23,129 nt of DNA, taken from assembly GCA_945878545.1 (NCBI GenBank), contig CAMCTQ010000007.1, positions 1-23,129 of the forward strand. Reading direction: 5' to 3'. The position numbers were made by a program, and so were the translations under genes. This document shows positions 1-7,383 of the stretch, piece after piece. Numbering within the stretch: the stretch's first letter is position 1; each line of letters starts with the position of its first letter. The notes beneath the pieces were generated by a model. That model did no database searches. It was not told the origin of the DNA and was given only the letters and a program-made list of their open reading frames with translations. Origin of the DNA: Rickettsia typhi. Its GTDB lineage: Bacteria; Pseudomonadota; Alphaproteobacteria; Rickettsiales; Rickettsiaceae.

Positions 1-245
1 TCTTCACTAACATTAATATCGAGCTTTATATCGTCATCATTATCATCGATAATATCAACACCCGCCTCTGAAAATTTTGATATAGCATTTTCAAGATCAT
101 CAACAGAAAGTTTTTTATTTGCAGCAATAGACTTGTTTATTTGGTCATATGTTACAAAGCCTTTCTTTTTGCTTTCGGTTACTAGATTATCAACATTTTT
201 AGAGCCAATTTCTTTACCTAGTGGTGTCGTTTTCTCTTTATTCAT
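1..245 (-). CDS. rpoD: RNA polymerase primary sigma factor RpoD, N-terminal part only
   Basis: Only the first 81 codons are in the window; the gene runs off the left edge. The ATG is at 245. The protein begins MNKEKTTPLGKEIG, continues with a helical stretch containing KKGFVTYDQINKSI, and then an acidic run (IIDDNDDDIK). This is the usual pattern of sigma-70 region 1.1, the autoinhibitory N-terminus of a housekeeping sigma factor. The gene follows dnaG on the same strand after 32 bases, and a dnaG-rpoD order is the common macromolecular-synthesis arrangement. The conserved regions 2 to 4 lie outside, so the call rests on region 1.1 plus context. Confidence 0.85.
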   Translation of the reverse strand, partial: MNKEKTTPLGKEIGSKNVDNLVTESKKKGFVTYDQINKSIAANKKLSVDDLENAISKFSEAGVDIIDDNDDDIKLDINVSE

Positions 246-277
246 ATTTCTATTGTTGTAATAATTTAAAAGATTAT

Positions 278-2068
278 CTAATTTATAAAAAATTCATTTA
301 ATTTAGTTAATTCTTTAGAGGTTTCCTGAATTTCTTTCAGATAAGAAGGCGCCTTAAGCCTTACCTCCTCTTTAGTGCTATTCATCATATAGATATATTC
401 TTGCTTTAATAATAACAAATAGTGTTTTTTACTCAATAAATCGAAAATTAGTTCGCAATCGGCTTGATTTTTTTCAATAAAAATTGTATCTAGAAAATTT
501 TCCTTGGGATCGGATAATACTAAAAAACTATCATAAAATCTAGTTTTTTTTGCAAGTTCCTCCATCTTATCCTTGTTAATATTGTCATACTCATCTATTT
601 GATTAATGCACCACTCTTTAAATTCATTAAAATCATCGCATGACAAAACTAAATCGGCTACGAATTCTCTTATTCTTGGATTTTTTAAAATATGAGGAAA
701 CTTTATAATAAATCCACATAAAGAAAGTTCTAGCACCTCCATCTCAGTGTATTTTTTATCATCATTATTTGCAATATATGTCTTATTAGTTTGTTTAAAT
801 GAATTTTGTACTCTGCCATTACTGTAAAGATTTTGCCACATCTGATCCTTAAAATAACGACGAAAATTGCTTGCAAGCGTCTTATCTTTTATTTGCGTAC
901 AAATTATTTCTAATTTCTTTTCAAGTTCAGCCCTAGATTCAGCAGAAGAAAAAGTCTTATCTTTATATTCATTCAGCCAAATGGCCCTTGATAAATCAAC
1001 TCTTTCTGAAATTAATTTATTAAATAAACCAACACCTCCAGACTTAATAATATCATCTGGATCTTTAGAATCTGGCAAGCTGATAAAGGACAATTTTTTA
1101 TCAGATGCAATCATTGACAGTGCTATATCAATTAATCTACTACTAGCTCGGCGCCCTGCGTTATCACCATCAAGACAAATTATAATCTCATCTCCTGATC
1201 GCCATAATTTTTGCAAATGTTTATCTGTAACAGATGTGCCAAGGCTTGCAACTGCTTCGTTTATACCTATACTGTTTAAGGCAATTACGTCCATATATCC
1301 TTCAACAACTATTGAATAATTTTTTTTATAAGAAGCACTGGTAGCAATATTCTCCCCATACATCGTTTCACTTTTTTTAAACACCAGGGTTTCTGGGGAG
1401 TTTATATATTTTGGTAGAGCATCACCAATTACTCTTCCACCAAACCCTACAATTTTATTATATATATTCCGAATGGGAAACATTATCCTATTAGTGAATA
1501 CCTCATATATTCTACCATCTTCTTTTTTGCCCACTAAGCCAGAATCTAATAAAATCTTTAAAGAAATATTCTTTTTTTCAAAATACCTAATTAAACTACC
1601 TTTGCCTGGCGCATAACCTATACAAAATTGTTCTTTTACATTTTTATTGATACTACGTGATAACAAATATTCTTCAACTTCCTTTGTAACTTCACCTGCA
1701 AAATAAGCCGAAGCCAATTCAAGCACATTATATATTTGGTCCGCCTCTTCATACTCTTTCTTTTGAACAGCGGTCATTTTAGGTAGTTCAATAGAATTCT
1801 CTGCTGCAATTTTTATTGCAGCTTCTTTATAACTAAGTCCATTAGTTTCAGCTACAAATTTGATAATATCCCCATGGGCTCCACAACCAAAACAGTGGTA
1901 GAATTTTTTTGTATCATTCACTGTAAAAGAAGGTGTTTTCTCAGAATGAAATGGACATATACCAAGATACTCATTGCCTTTCTTGGTCAAGAAAGTTTTT
2001 TGCCTTATTGTTTCAGAGATTCTGACTTGTTGTCTCAAGTAATTATAAAATTCTAGCGGAATTATCAT
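278..2068 (-). CDS. dnaG: DNA primase DnaG
   Basis: The gene encodes the primase that makes RNA primers for chromosome replication, working with the DnaB helicase. The 596-aa length is normal. The N-terminal CHC2 zinc finger is complete: C38, H41, C59 and C62, in CPFH and CFGCG. The Toprim catalytic core follows, with EGYMD at 256-260 and DGDNAG at 300-305, giving the metal-binding acidic residues E256, D300 and D302. The rest is the RNA-polymerase-like domain and a poorly conserved helical C-terminus that would contact DnaB. The start lies 4 bases after the stop of the upstream membrane-kinase gene, so the two are probably co-transcribed, with rpoD downstream. No damage is seen. Confidence 0.97.
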   Translation of the reverse strand: MIIPLEFYNYLRQQVRISETIRQKTFLTKKGNEYLGICPFHSEKTPSFTVNDTKKFYHCFGCGAHGDIIKFVAETNGLSYKEAAIKIAAENSIELPKMTAVQKKEYEEADQIYNVLELASAYFAGEVTKEVEEYLLSRSINKNVKEQFCIGYAPGKGSLIRYFEKKNISLKILLDSGLVGKKEDGRIYEVFTNRIMFPIRNIYNKIVGFGGRVIGDALPKYINSPETLVFKKSETMYGENIATSASYKKNYSIVVEGYMDVIALNSIGINEAVASLGTSVTDKHLQKLWRSGDEIIICLDGDNAGRRASSRLIDIALSMIASDKKLSFISLPDSKDPDDIIKSGGVGLFNKLISERVDLSRAIWLNEYKDKTFSSAESRAELEKKLEIICTQIKDKTLASNFRRYFKDQMWQNLYSNGRVQNSFKQTNKTYIANNDDKKYTEMEVLELSLCGFIIKFPHILKNPRIREFVADLVLSCDDFNEFKEWCINQIDEYDNINKDKMEELAKKTRFYDSFLVLSDPKENFLDTIFIEKNQADCELIFDLLSKKHYLLLLKQEYIYMMNSTKEEVRLKAPSYLKEIQETSKELTKLNEFFIN

Positions 2069-2072
2069 AATT

Positions 2073-2693
2073 TTACAAAATTAAGCCCAAAATCACTGTT
2101 GTTAGACAATAGGAAAAGGGGATAGATAGATTATCATTAATTTTTATCTGATCAGCATAAAACTCTGCTAATGTGGCTACAGCAGAACTAAAGATTATAA
2201 TAACAAAACTTGTGTGATGACTGACAAAAAAATAGGCTACTACACTAATAAAAACGCTGGAAATAAAAAAAGCACCTGCTCCAAATAAAGATTTTCCATT
2301 TTGCAGAGGGGTTCCATATTTCATACCAAGCAAAGCTGCAACACAATCGGATATAATCAAAATAAGCCATGAAGTAATAGCTAAACCTTTGGAAAAAAAT
2401 AAGCAACTTGCTAAAAGTCCAAGCGCCATATAGCTTGCTCCACTGAGGGGCGGGGGCGAGGAGCTTGTTTTTTCCTTATTTCTAAGATATTTACTAAAAA
2501 ATTTATCAACCACCTCTTTAATTTTTGGATTATGATGCCTAGATATATCAACATAGAGAGTGAACCCTACAACAACTAGCAGGAATATACTAATACTCAT
2601 TTTAGAAGTAAAAGCATAAGCCAAGGGGAATATTAGGCCATATAAATGAAAGGTTTTTCTTTGTATTTCAAAATTGAAAGCTTCATTTTGCAT
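2073..2693 (-). CDS. Polyprenol/diacylglycerol kinase-like membrane protein (Dgk1/SEC59/VTE5 type)
   Basis: This 206-aa protein is mostly hydrophobic, with about six or seven membrane segments. It shows marks of the dolichol kinase/phytol kinase/CTP-dependent diacylglycerol kinase family: an N-terminal EIQRKTFH motif (residues 9-16), a central LSGASYMALG segment, SDCVAALLG followed by GKSLFGAG, and a C-terminal AEFYADQIKINDNLSIP. Members phosphorylate a lipid alcohol with CTP at the membrane. The substrate cannot be read from sequence, and bacterial members are often annotated as phosphatidate cytidylyltransferase-like. It is the first gene of the dnaG-rpoD run, transcribed divergently from greA across 75 bases. 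Confidence 0.75.
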   Translation of the reverse strand: MQNEAFNFEIQRKTFHLYGLIFPLAYAFTSKMSISIFLLVVVGFTLYVDISRHHNPKIKEVVDKFFSKYLRNKEKTSSSPPPLSGASYMALGLLASCLFFSKGLAITSWLILIISDCVAALLGMKYGTPLQNGKSLFGAGAFFISSVFISVVAYFFVSHHTSFVIIIFSSAVATLAEFYADQIKINDNLSIPFSYCLTTVILGLIL

Positions 2694-2710
2694 AAAATTT
2701 TTCAGCTAGT

Positions 2711-2739
2711 TTGACAAATATGATTAGTCTAAATATACT
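2711..2739 (+). promoter_or_regulatory. Sigma-70 promoter of greA
   Basis: A consensus -35 box TTGACA (2711-2716) is followed after exactly 17 bases by TATACT (2734-2739), which matches the -10 consensus at 5 of 6 positions. The predicted transcript starts near 2746, giving a 5' leader of about 23 bases before the greA ATG. Confidence 0.8.
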
Positions 2740-2768
2740 TCAAATCTTAACTTAAACAAGACATAATT

Positions 2769-3257
2769 ATGGTCAAATTTCCTATTACAAAAAAAGGCTT
2801 CGAGCTTCTGGAAAAAGAAATTAAACATTTAAAACACATTGAGAGACCTACAATCATTGAAGCTATTGCAACAGCACGGGAATTTGGTGATTTATCTGAA
2901 AATGCCGAATACCATGCAGCACGCGAAAAGCAAAGCTTTATTGAAGGCCGTATTCTTGATCTCGAAGATAAACTTTCAAGAGCCGAAATCATAGATACTT
3001 CTAAGCTCTCCAAAGAGAGCGCTAAATTTGGCGCTACTGTAAAACTAATCGATGATGATACCAATGAGGAAGCAACCTATGTAATAGTTGGAGAATATGA
3101 AGCGGATATTACTAAAAAACGCGTCTCTGTACAATCACCTATTGCAAAAGGTTTAATCGGTAAAGCTGTTGGGGATGTGGTTGAAGTAATAACCCCTAAA
3201 GGCAAGAAGGTATTTGAAATATTAGAAATTTCATACCTAGATATCAATTTAGATTAG
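2769..3257 (+). CDS. greA: Transcription elongation factor GreA
   Basis: The gene encodes the cleavage factor that enters the RNA polymerase secondary channel and rescues backtracked complexes. The 162-aa product has the normal length. It starts with the antiparallel coiled-coil domain (about 1-77), which contains the signature [20 protein letters not shown] with the acidic tip DLSENAEY. A globular FKBP-like C-terminal domain follows, including VGEYEADI and [10 protein letters not shown]. It has no convincing Shine-Dalgarno sequence, but the strong promoter 23 bases upstream supports this start. Confidence 0.97.
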   Translation: MVKFPITKKGFELLEKEIKHLKHIERPTIIEAIATAREFGDLSENAEYHAAREKQSFIEGRILDLEDKLSRAEIIDTSKLSKESAKFGATVKLIDDDTNEEATYVIVGEYEADITKKRVSVQSPIAKGLIGKAVGDVVEVITPKGKKVFEILEISYLDINLD

Positions 3258-3288
3258 GTGTTTTTTGCTTAATTTTTTAAAAAAGTTA

Positions 3289-3297
3289 TGCTATAAT
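3289..3297 (+). promoter_or_regulatory. Extended -10 promoter of rpoH
   Basis: TATAAT at 3292-3297 is preceded by TG plus one base (3289-3291), an extended -10 element. No good -35 box sits at the usual spacing: TTGCTT at 3265-3270 is 21 bases away. Transcription would start near 3304. That is downstream of the in-frame ATG at 3297, so that codon cannot be the start of rpoH from this promoter. Confidence 0.6.
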
Positions 3298-3329
3298 TGT
3301 TTTTATTCAACTCTAAGTGTGTTATTAAG

Positions 3330-4226
3330 ATGTCTACTAGAAACTTACCTGTCATTTCCTCAGGCTCAGGATTTAATAAGTATTTACAAGAAATAAATAA
3401 TATACCTTCTCTTTCAAAGGAAGAGGAATTTTTGCTTGCCAAAAATTATCTCGAGAATAATGATCTTGAAGCTGCTCATAAACTTGTATCGAGTCACTTA
3501 AAGTTAGTTGTTAAAATAGCGATGAAATACAAAAACTATGGCCTGCCAGTTCCTGAACTTGTATCAGAAGGAAATATTGGCCTAATGCAGGCAGTTAAGA
3601 AATATGACCCAGAACTTGGATTTAGACTATCTACTTATGCCATGTGGTGGATAAAGGCTTCTATCCAGGAATACGTACTCAAGTCTTGGTCACTTGTAAA
3701 AATTGGTACAACATCGGCACAGAAGAAATTATTTTTTAGTCTTGGTAAAATTAAACACCGAATAGTAAACACTTACGCGCGCGCCATCAATGATCAAGAT
3801 TACCAAGAAATGGCAGATGAGCTTGGAGTTTCTGTTAAGGAGGTAGTAGAGATGGACCAACGTATGTCTGGTCCTGATATTTCATTAAATCGTTCTGCAA
3901 GCCGGGACGGTGAAAGCGCTGAAGTAATTGAGTTCTTACCAGAACAAAAACCCAATCAAGAAATCTCCCTGCTGCACAAGCAAGACATGCAAAATAAGAA
4001 GGTAATATTAGCCGAAGCTATGCAAGTTTTAAATGATAGGGAAATTAAAATCCTAACAGCTAGAAAACTTAGCTATTCTCCTGAAACATTAGATAGTTTA
4101 AGCATGAAGTATGATATTTCAAAAGAGCGTGTAAGACAAATAGAGAGTAGAGCATTTGAAAAATTACAAAACTACATGTTAGCTAGAATATCCAAAGATG
4201 GCCAATTCAAAGCTATATCAAGTTAA
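3330..4226 (+). CDS. rpoH: RNA polymerase sigma-32 (heat-shock) factor RpoH
   Basis: The product directs RNA polymerase to heat-shock promoters. It is 298 aa from the ATG at 3330, which I prefer over the in-frame ATG at 3297 because the extended -10 box overlaps 3297 and the RpoH family begins close to the SGSGFNKYLQEI segment. Region 2 holds LVSEGNIGLMQAVKKYD and the promoter-melting stretch RLSTYAMWWIKASIQEY (about 99-115). The diagnostic RpoH box follows as QKKLFFSLG (131-139), which separates sigma-32 from RpoD and RpoS. Region 4 near the C-terminus ends in the helix-turn-helix with SKERVRQIESRAFEKL. It follows greA by 72 bases but has its own promoter. Confidence 0.96.
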   Translation: MSTRNLPVISSGSGFNKYLQEINNIPSLSKEEEFLLAKNYLENNDLEAAHKLVSSHLKLVVKIAMKYKNYGLPVPELVSEGNIGLMQAVKKYDPELGFRLSTYAMWWIKASIQEYVLKSWSLVKIGTTSAQKKLFFSLGKIKHRIVNTYARAINDQDYQEMADELGVSVKEVVEMDQRMSGPDISLNRSASRDGESAEVIEFLPEQKPNQEISLLHKQDMQNKKVILAEAMQVLNDREIKILTARKLSYSPETLDSLSMKYDISKERVRQIESRAFEKLQNYMLARISKDGQFKAISS

Positions 4227-4277
4227 GTTAACGGGGCTAGACAATAGTAAAATCTTATATTTTTAATATAGTGAATT

Positions 4278-4380
4278 AATTTGAGCTTGTAAGTTAATTT
4301 TAGAACAAGATTGCGCCGTAGACACACTGCGTGAGCACAACTGAGAAGTTCGCTAAGTTGGCTTAGCGCAAGCTCAAATT
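4278..4380 (+). repeat. Palindromic element resembling a Rickettsia palindromic element (RPE)
   Basis: This 103-base segment is bounded by perfect 12-base inverted repeats (AATTTGAGCTTG at 4278-4289 and its complement at 4369-4380). It contains an internal perfect hairpin with a 7-bp stem and TTGG loop at 4351-4368 (CGCTAAG/CTTAGCG). It is locally richer in GC than its surroundings. One minus-strand frame is open across the whole element (reading QFELALSQLSE and onward), a known property of RPEs, which can insert in-frame into genes. No second copy is in the window, so repeat status is inferred from architecture. A structured small RNA is an alternative. Confidence 0.5.
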
Positions 4381-4430
4381 GAAAAACTATAGCTATCTAA
4401 CAGCCTGTTTACCAAACTATCAGATAGCTA
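4381..4430 (-). terminator. Rho-independent terminator of the 286-aa hypothetical gene
   Basis: Read on the minus strand, TAGCTATCT (4430-4422) pairs with AGATAGCTA (4398-4390). G-U and A-U pairs extend the stem inward to about 14 bp around a 13-base loop. The next minus-strand bases are TAGTTTTTC, a short T tract. The hairpin begins about 28 bases after the stop codon of the minus-strand gene. Confidence 0.5.
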
Positions 4431-4457
4431 AACTTAGAGTATCAACTTTTTGGCATT

Positions 4458-5318
4458 CTAGCTATCAAGATGCTCCTCAACAGCACCGCTGACATGAACC
4501 ACATCATCTTGTGATACACTTAATAGTTCTACTGGAATCGCTTTTTCTACTATCACTTTTTCTGGTACTTTTACTTTTTCTTTTACTTTTACCGGTAGTT
4601 TCATTGACATATTTAATGACATTCCTTTTTCTTCTTCCCTTTCTTTACTTTCTTCTTTAGCTTTCGGTTTTATTGCTCCTGCTAACCCAAGGCCAATAGA
4701 TTCTATTACTTTATCTGCTCCACCACCTAGTTCTTTACCTAATTCTCCATTTAGATGATCCTCTATAGCCTTTTCAGCCATAGCACCAGCAAATCCCGCT
4801 AATTTTATAACAATACTACTGAAAATTGGAGCTAAACCTGACCATATTAATTTGAAAGTATCAAGAATTTTCTGACCGATAGACTTTGATTCTGCTCCGA
4901 CTTCATCTATATCTAAATCGTGTGCCAAAGCATGTTTTAACCCAGCGACATCTTGAGAACTCAAAGCTTTTATATGCTCAATCATTGTTTCTTCTAATTG
5001 AAACTCTGGATTCTCGGGATGTTGTAGCAAAAGCTCTAAACTTCTTTTAGAAACAATTTTTACTCCATCTTCTTCCAAATCTTCTATAACAGCAAGAGCA
5101 AGTTCATCATCATTTTGTTTTGCTAATGTTATTTGAGCATCTTTTTTTACTATTTTCCATCCAGCTCTTTTTGCAAAAGATGATAATTCTTTGATATGCT
5201 GGATTTCTTCCTCTTCAAGGTTAAATGCCTCAGGATTAGTCATCAATAAATTAAATTGCTTTTTTAGTTCTGCTTCGATACTAGAAAATTCAACTTTCTT
5301 TTTCATAAAATTACCCAT
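4458..5318 (-). CDS. Hypothetical protein with a duplicated helical motif and Lys/Val-rich tail
   Basis: I do not recognise this 286-aa protein. Two related segments are visible: residues 23-47 (MTNPEAFNLEEEEIQHIKEL) and 96-121 (QHPENPEFQLEETMIEHIKAL). Each has an NPE or PE turn, an acidic LEE and an I-x-HIK-x-LSS ending, so there is an internal duplication. Hydrophobic helices at about 157-181 and 203-216, with a Gly-rich linker (198-200), could insert in a membrane. The region around 218-262 is highly charged and ends in a Lys/Val/Glu tract containing VKVKEKVKVPEKVIVEKAIP. There is no signal peptide. The start may instead be the ATG at 5306, where GGGTAATTTT upstream offers a Shine-Dalgarno-like site. 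It stands alone between two hairpins. Confidence 0.7.
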   Translation of the reverse strand: MGNFMKKKVEFSSIEAELKKQFNLLMTNPEAFNLEEEEIQHIKELSSFAKRAGWKIVKKDAQITLAKQNDDELALAVIEDLEEDGVKIVSKRSLELLLQHPENPEFQLEETMIEHIKALSSQDVAGLKHALAHDLDIDEVGAESKSIGQKILDTFKLIWSGLAPIFSSIVIKLAGFAGAMAEKAIEDHLNGELGKELGGGADKVIESIGLGLAGAIKPKAKEESKEREEEKGMSLNMSMKLPVKVKEKVKVPEKVIVEKAIPVELLSVSQDDVVHVSGAVEEHLDS

Positions 5319-5349
5319 TTTTATTGATTAATAAATAAATGTAATAAAT

Positions 5350-5401
5350 CATGTAATAAACAAAATACTGACTATATTTACACAGTATAGATTATTACAT
5401 G
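5350..5401 (-). terminator. Large AT-rich stem-loop after the carbonic anhydrase gene
   Basis: A perfect 10-base inverted repeat (CATGTAATAA at 5350-5359 with 5392-5401) encloses a second 6-bp stem (ATACTG 5365-5370 with CAGTAT 5383-5388) around a 12-base loop. It lies 59 bases after the carbonic anhydrase stop and 31 bases upstream of the next minus-strand gene. It has no clean T tract, so it may be a weak terminator or a leader structure of the 286-aa gene. Confidence 0.35.
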
Positions 5402-5460
5402 CATAGGTAAATAAATGATTAATATCTTAGTAAAGAAATTTATAAAATGGAAAAAACGAT

Positions 5461-6102
5461 TTAATATAGATTCAAAAAATTTAGATTTTTTACTGTTGCA
5501 CCAAGTTGTTGACGGATTTTCTGTCCATCCCTTTCGTGATTAATACTTACAAAAACCATACTGCCTTTACCAAAACCAAAATCATTTTTAAAGTCATATA
5601 TTGTCCCTAAAACTACTAATTGATTATTGTCAATTAGGTCTTTGTACTTATCTATTGCCAAGCTAACCTGATTATTAACATTTTCTATAATTGCTAATTT
5701 TATATCAGTTTCAGATAATTTTAATGATTTCAATTCGTTATCTATAGCCTTAATATTAGTTGGTTGGCCAGATAGAACAGATTGCACAGCACCGCAACCT
5801 GAATGACCGATAATCAGTAAGAATGGAGTTTTTAGAATTCTGACACCAAAATCTATTGAACCTTCACAAGTACTGATTTGATTACCAATATTTCTTATCG
5901 CAAATATACCATTTTGTGGGGTTTTATCAAAAGACTCCATTTGCACCCTGGAGTCCGAACATTTAAGCACTGTAACTCGGGGATTTTGATCATCTCTAAA
6001 ACTATCAAAAAATGCTTCACCATGTTCACAAGCAAATTCTAAATTAGTATCGAATATATTATTTAAGAAAGTAATTAAGTGTAAATTGTCAGATAACTTC
6101 AT
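5461..6102 (-). CDS. Beta-class carbonic anhydrase
   Basis: The enzyme interconverts CO2 and bicarbonate in the cytoplasm, supplying bicarbonate for carboxylases and pH balance. The beta-class zinc ligands are all present: C48 in CSDSR (48-52, with the catalytic D50-R52 dyad), H100 and C103 in GHSGCGAV. The segment IFAIRNIGNQIS is also typical of the family. The 213-aa length is normal and the protein lacks a signal peptide. It begins 54 bases after the 3' end of tRNA-Ala on the same strand, with no separate strong promoter seen, so it may be transcribed through from the tRNA promoter. Confidence 0.95.
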   Translation of the reverse strand: MKLSDNLHLITFLNNIFDTNLEFACEHGEAFFDSFRDDQNPRVTVLKCSDSRVQMESFDKTPQNGIFAIRNIGNQISTCEGSIDFGVRILKTPFLLIIGHSGCGAVQSVLSGQPTNIKAIDNELKSLKLSETDIKLAIIENVNNQVSLAIDKYKDLIDNNQLVVLGTIYDFKNDFGFGKGSMVFVSINHERDGQKIRQQLGATVKNLNFLNLY

Positions 6103-6156
6103 AAAATGGTTGACCTTTAAAATTTACAAAAATTAATTTTAGTTTATTAAAACTAA

Positions 6157-6232
<76 letters not shown>

Positions 6233-6252
6233 GCGTTTCGTATGTGAGGTTC

Positions 6253-6280
6253 ATTATAAATAAACATACTCTATTTGCAA
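6253..6280 (-). promoter_or_regulatory. Promoter of tRNA-Ala
   Basis: On the minus strand, TTGCAA (6280-6275) is followed after 16 bases by a perfect TATAAT (6258-6253). The predicted start is near 6246, about 14 bases before the mature tRNA 5' end. Confidence 0.65.
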
Positions 6281-6288
6281 TAGAGTTG

Positions 6289-6319
6289 TTGAATTTAGGG
6301 CAATAGTAAAATATATAAT
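6289..6319 (+). promoter_or_regulatory. Possible trmB promoter
   Basis: TTGAAT (6289-6294) and a perfect TATAAT (6314-6319) are separated by 19 bases, longer than ideal. The -10 box sits 26 bases before the trmB ATG and is divergent from the tRNA-Ala promoter. Confidence 0.4.
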
Positions 6320-6345
6320 GAGTATTTATAAAACTCTGAAATTCA

Positions 6346-7023
6346 ATGGAAAATAAGATCCCTATAGAATCACGTAATAAGCTAAATAAAACTTTTGCTC
6401 GAAGGATAGGCAAAAGACTGTCTGATTATAATAAAGACTTGCTTGAAAATACTTTGCCAAAATATGAATTTTCTAACAAACTATTACTTTCTAGCACAAA
6501 GAAAAAAAAATTCCTAGAAATTGGCTTTGGTATGGGAGAACATTTATTTAATCAAGTTAATTTAAATCCTGATAATTTATATGTTGGGGCTGAAGTTTAT
6601 TTAAATGGCGTGGCAAATTTTTTAAAGTTAATTACTAAAGAGAATCATAACAATTTTCTTATCTGGCCAAATGATCTGGATATGATGCTAGAAGACATGC
6701 CAGATCACTCTCTTGATGGAATTTATATTTTGTTTCCAGATCCATGGCACAAAAGAAGATATCTAAAAAAACGTCTTGTAAATAAAGATAGGCTAGATAT
6801 TTTTAAAATAAAATTGAAAGTTGGCGGTTTTATAGCGTTTGCCTCTGACATAGAAGATTATTTTGAGGATGTAAAAGAATTGTTTATGCAAGATAATCAG
6901 CTAATAATAAATACTAACTTTCTGAGTCCACACGAAGGTTACATTACAACAAAGTACCACCAAAAGGCAATAAAGGAAAATAGGCTGGCTAGGTTTATTC
7001 AAGCAAAGTTAATTTCGCTATAA
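6346..7023 (+). CDS. trmB: tRNA (guanine-N7-)-methyltransferase TrmB
   Basis: The enzyme uses S-adenosylmethionine to methylate G46 in the variable loop of tRNAs. The 225-aa protein has the family motifs in order: a SAM-binding loop EIGFGMGEH (58-66), the acidic NDLDMMLED segment (109-117), the signature FPDPWHKRRYLKKRLV (from 130), and the C-terminal TTKYHQKA (201-208). It is divergent from tRNA-Ala. Its stop at 7023 lies 4 bases before the edge of the left IS6 remnant, so the mobile DNA inserted directly behind this gene without damaging it. Confidence 0.96.
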   Translation: MENKIPIESRNKLNKTFARRIGKRLSDYNKDLLENTLPKYEFSNKLLLSSTKKKKFLEIGFGMGEHLFNQVNLNPDNLYVGAEVYLNGVANFLKLITKENHNNFLIWPNDLDMMLEDMPDHSLDGIYILFPDPWHKRRYLKKRLVNKDRLDIFKIKLKVGGFIAFASDIEDYFEDVKELFMQDNQLIINTNFLSPHEGYITTKYHQKAIKENRLARFIQAKLISL

Positions 7024-7027
7024 TCAC

Positions 7028-7086
7028 TTAATTTGGATTATAGTAATAAAACCATTTACCTTTGATTTTAATGTAGATTTCATCCC
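7028..7086 (-). pseudogene. IS6-family transposase fragment (first catalytic Asp region), left
   Basis: Read on the minus strand from about 7086, the sequence gives DEIYIKIKGKWFYYY followed by NPN and a stop at 7028. This closely matches the DETYIKVKGxWxYLYRA block of IS6/IS26-type DDE transposases, which holds the first catalytic aspartate. The similarity stops after KWFY, so the element is cut short on this side. It is contiguous with the IS6-like terminal repeat in the left inverted copy (7137-7154), with most of the N-terminal coding region missing between them. Confidence 0.65.
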
Positions 7087-7214
7087 GCCAGCTTTACCAG
7101 CACCTAGTACATTATTTCTAAAATGTAAGTTTATCCAAAATTTGCAACAAAACCTACTCACTTTAACTCCAGATTTTTTACTTGACTCTTAAGACAGTCT
7201 CAGAACCCTTAGTG
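7087..7214 (-). repeat. Left inverted copy of the 128-bp repeat flanking the LRR gene pair
   Basis: The reverse complement of this segment aligns with 10431-10558 over its full length with only five substitutions and two single-base indels, about 95% identity. It runs from CACTAAGGGTTCTGA to GTGCTGGTAAAGCTGGC. Inside it lies GGTTTTGTTGCAAATTTT (complement of 7137-7154), which looks like an IS6-family terminal inverted repeat. The outer 60 bases are also conserved between copies, so the duplicated unit is larger than the IS end itself. Confidence 0.9.
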
Positions 7215-7234
7215 GAGCGGCGAACAGCCTTCTC

Positions 7235-7266
7235 TAAGAAAGAGTTAATTTATTAACTCTTTCTTA
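7235..7266. repeat. Perfect 15-bp palindromic hairpin between the left repeat and the first LRR gene
   Basis: Arms 7235-7249 and 7252-7266 (TAAGAAAGAGTTAAT and its exact complement) are separated by two bases. It could act as a bidirectional terminator isolating the LRR genes from trmB, or be a target or remnant of a mobile element. The rest of 7215-7383 holds no gene; TATAAT at 7362-7367 is too close to the LRR Shine-Dalgarno site to be a convincing promoter. Confidence 0.55.
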
Positions 7267-7383
7267 TCTATTATTTGATAGTATAAATATAAGATAGGAG
7301 AAATATTTTGGTACTTTTATATTGAAATATCCTGATTTAATCAAATAAGACCGTAATTATGTATAATAATTTATGAGGCTTAT

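Noticed and set aside
867..1319. 150-aa plus-strand open frame inside dnaG
   Set aside because: It lies antisense to the conserved Toprim part of dnaG, and the sense frame has all catalytic motifs.
3297..3329. Upstream ATG extending rpoH by 11 residues
   Set aside because: The ATG overlaps the last base of the extended -10 box, upstream of the predicted transcription start.
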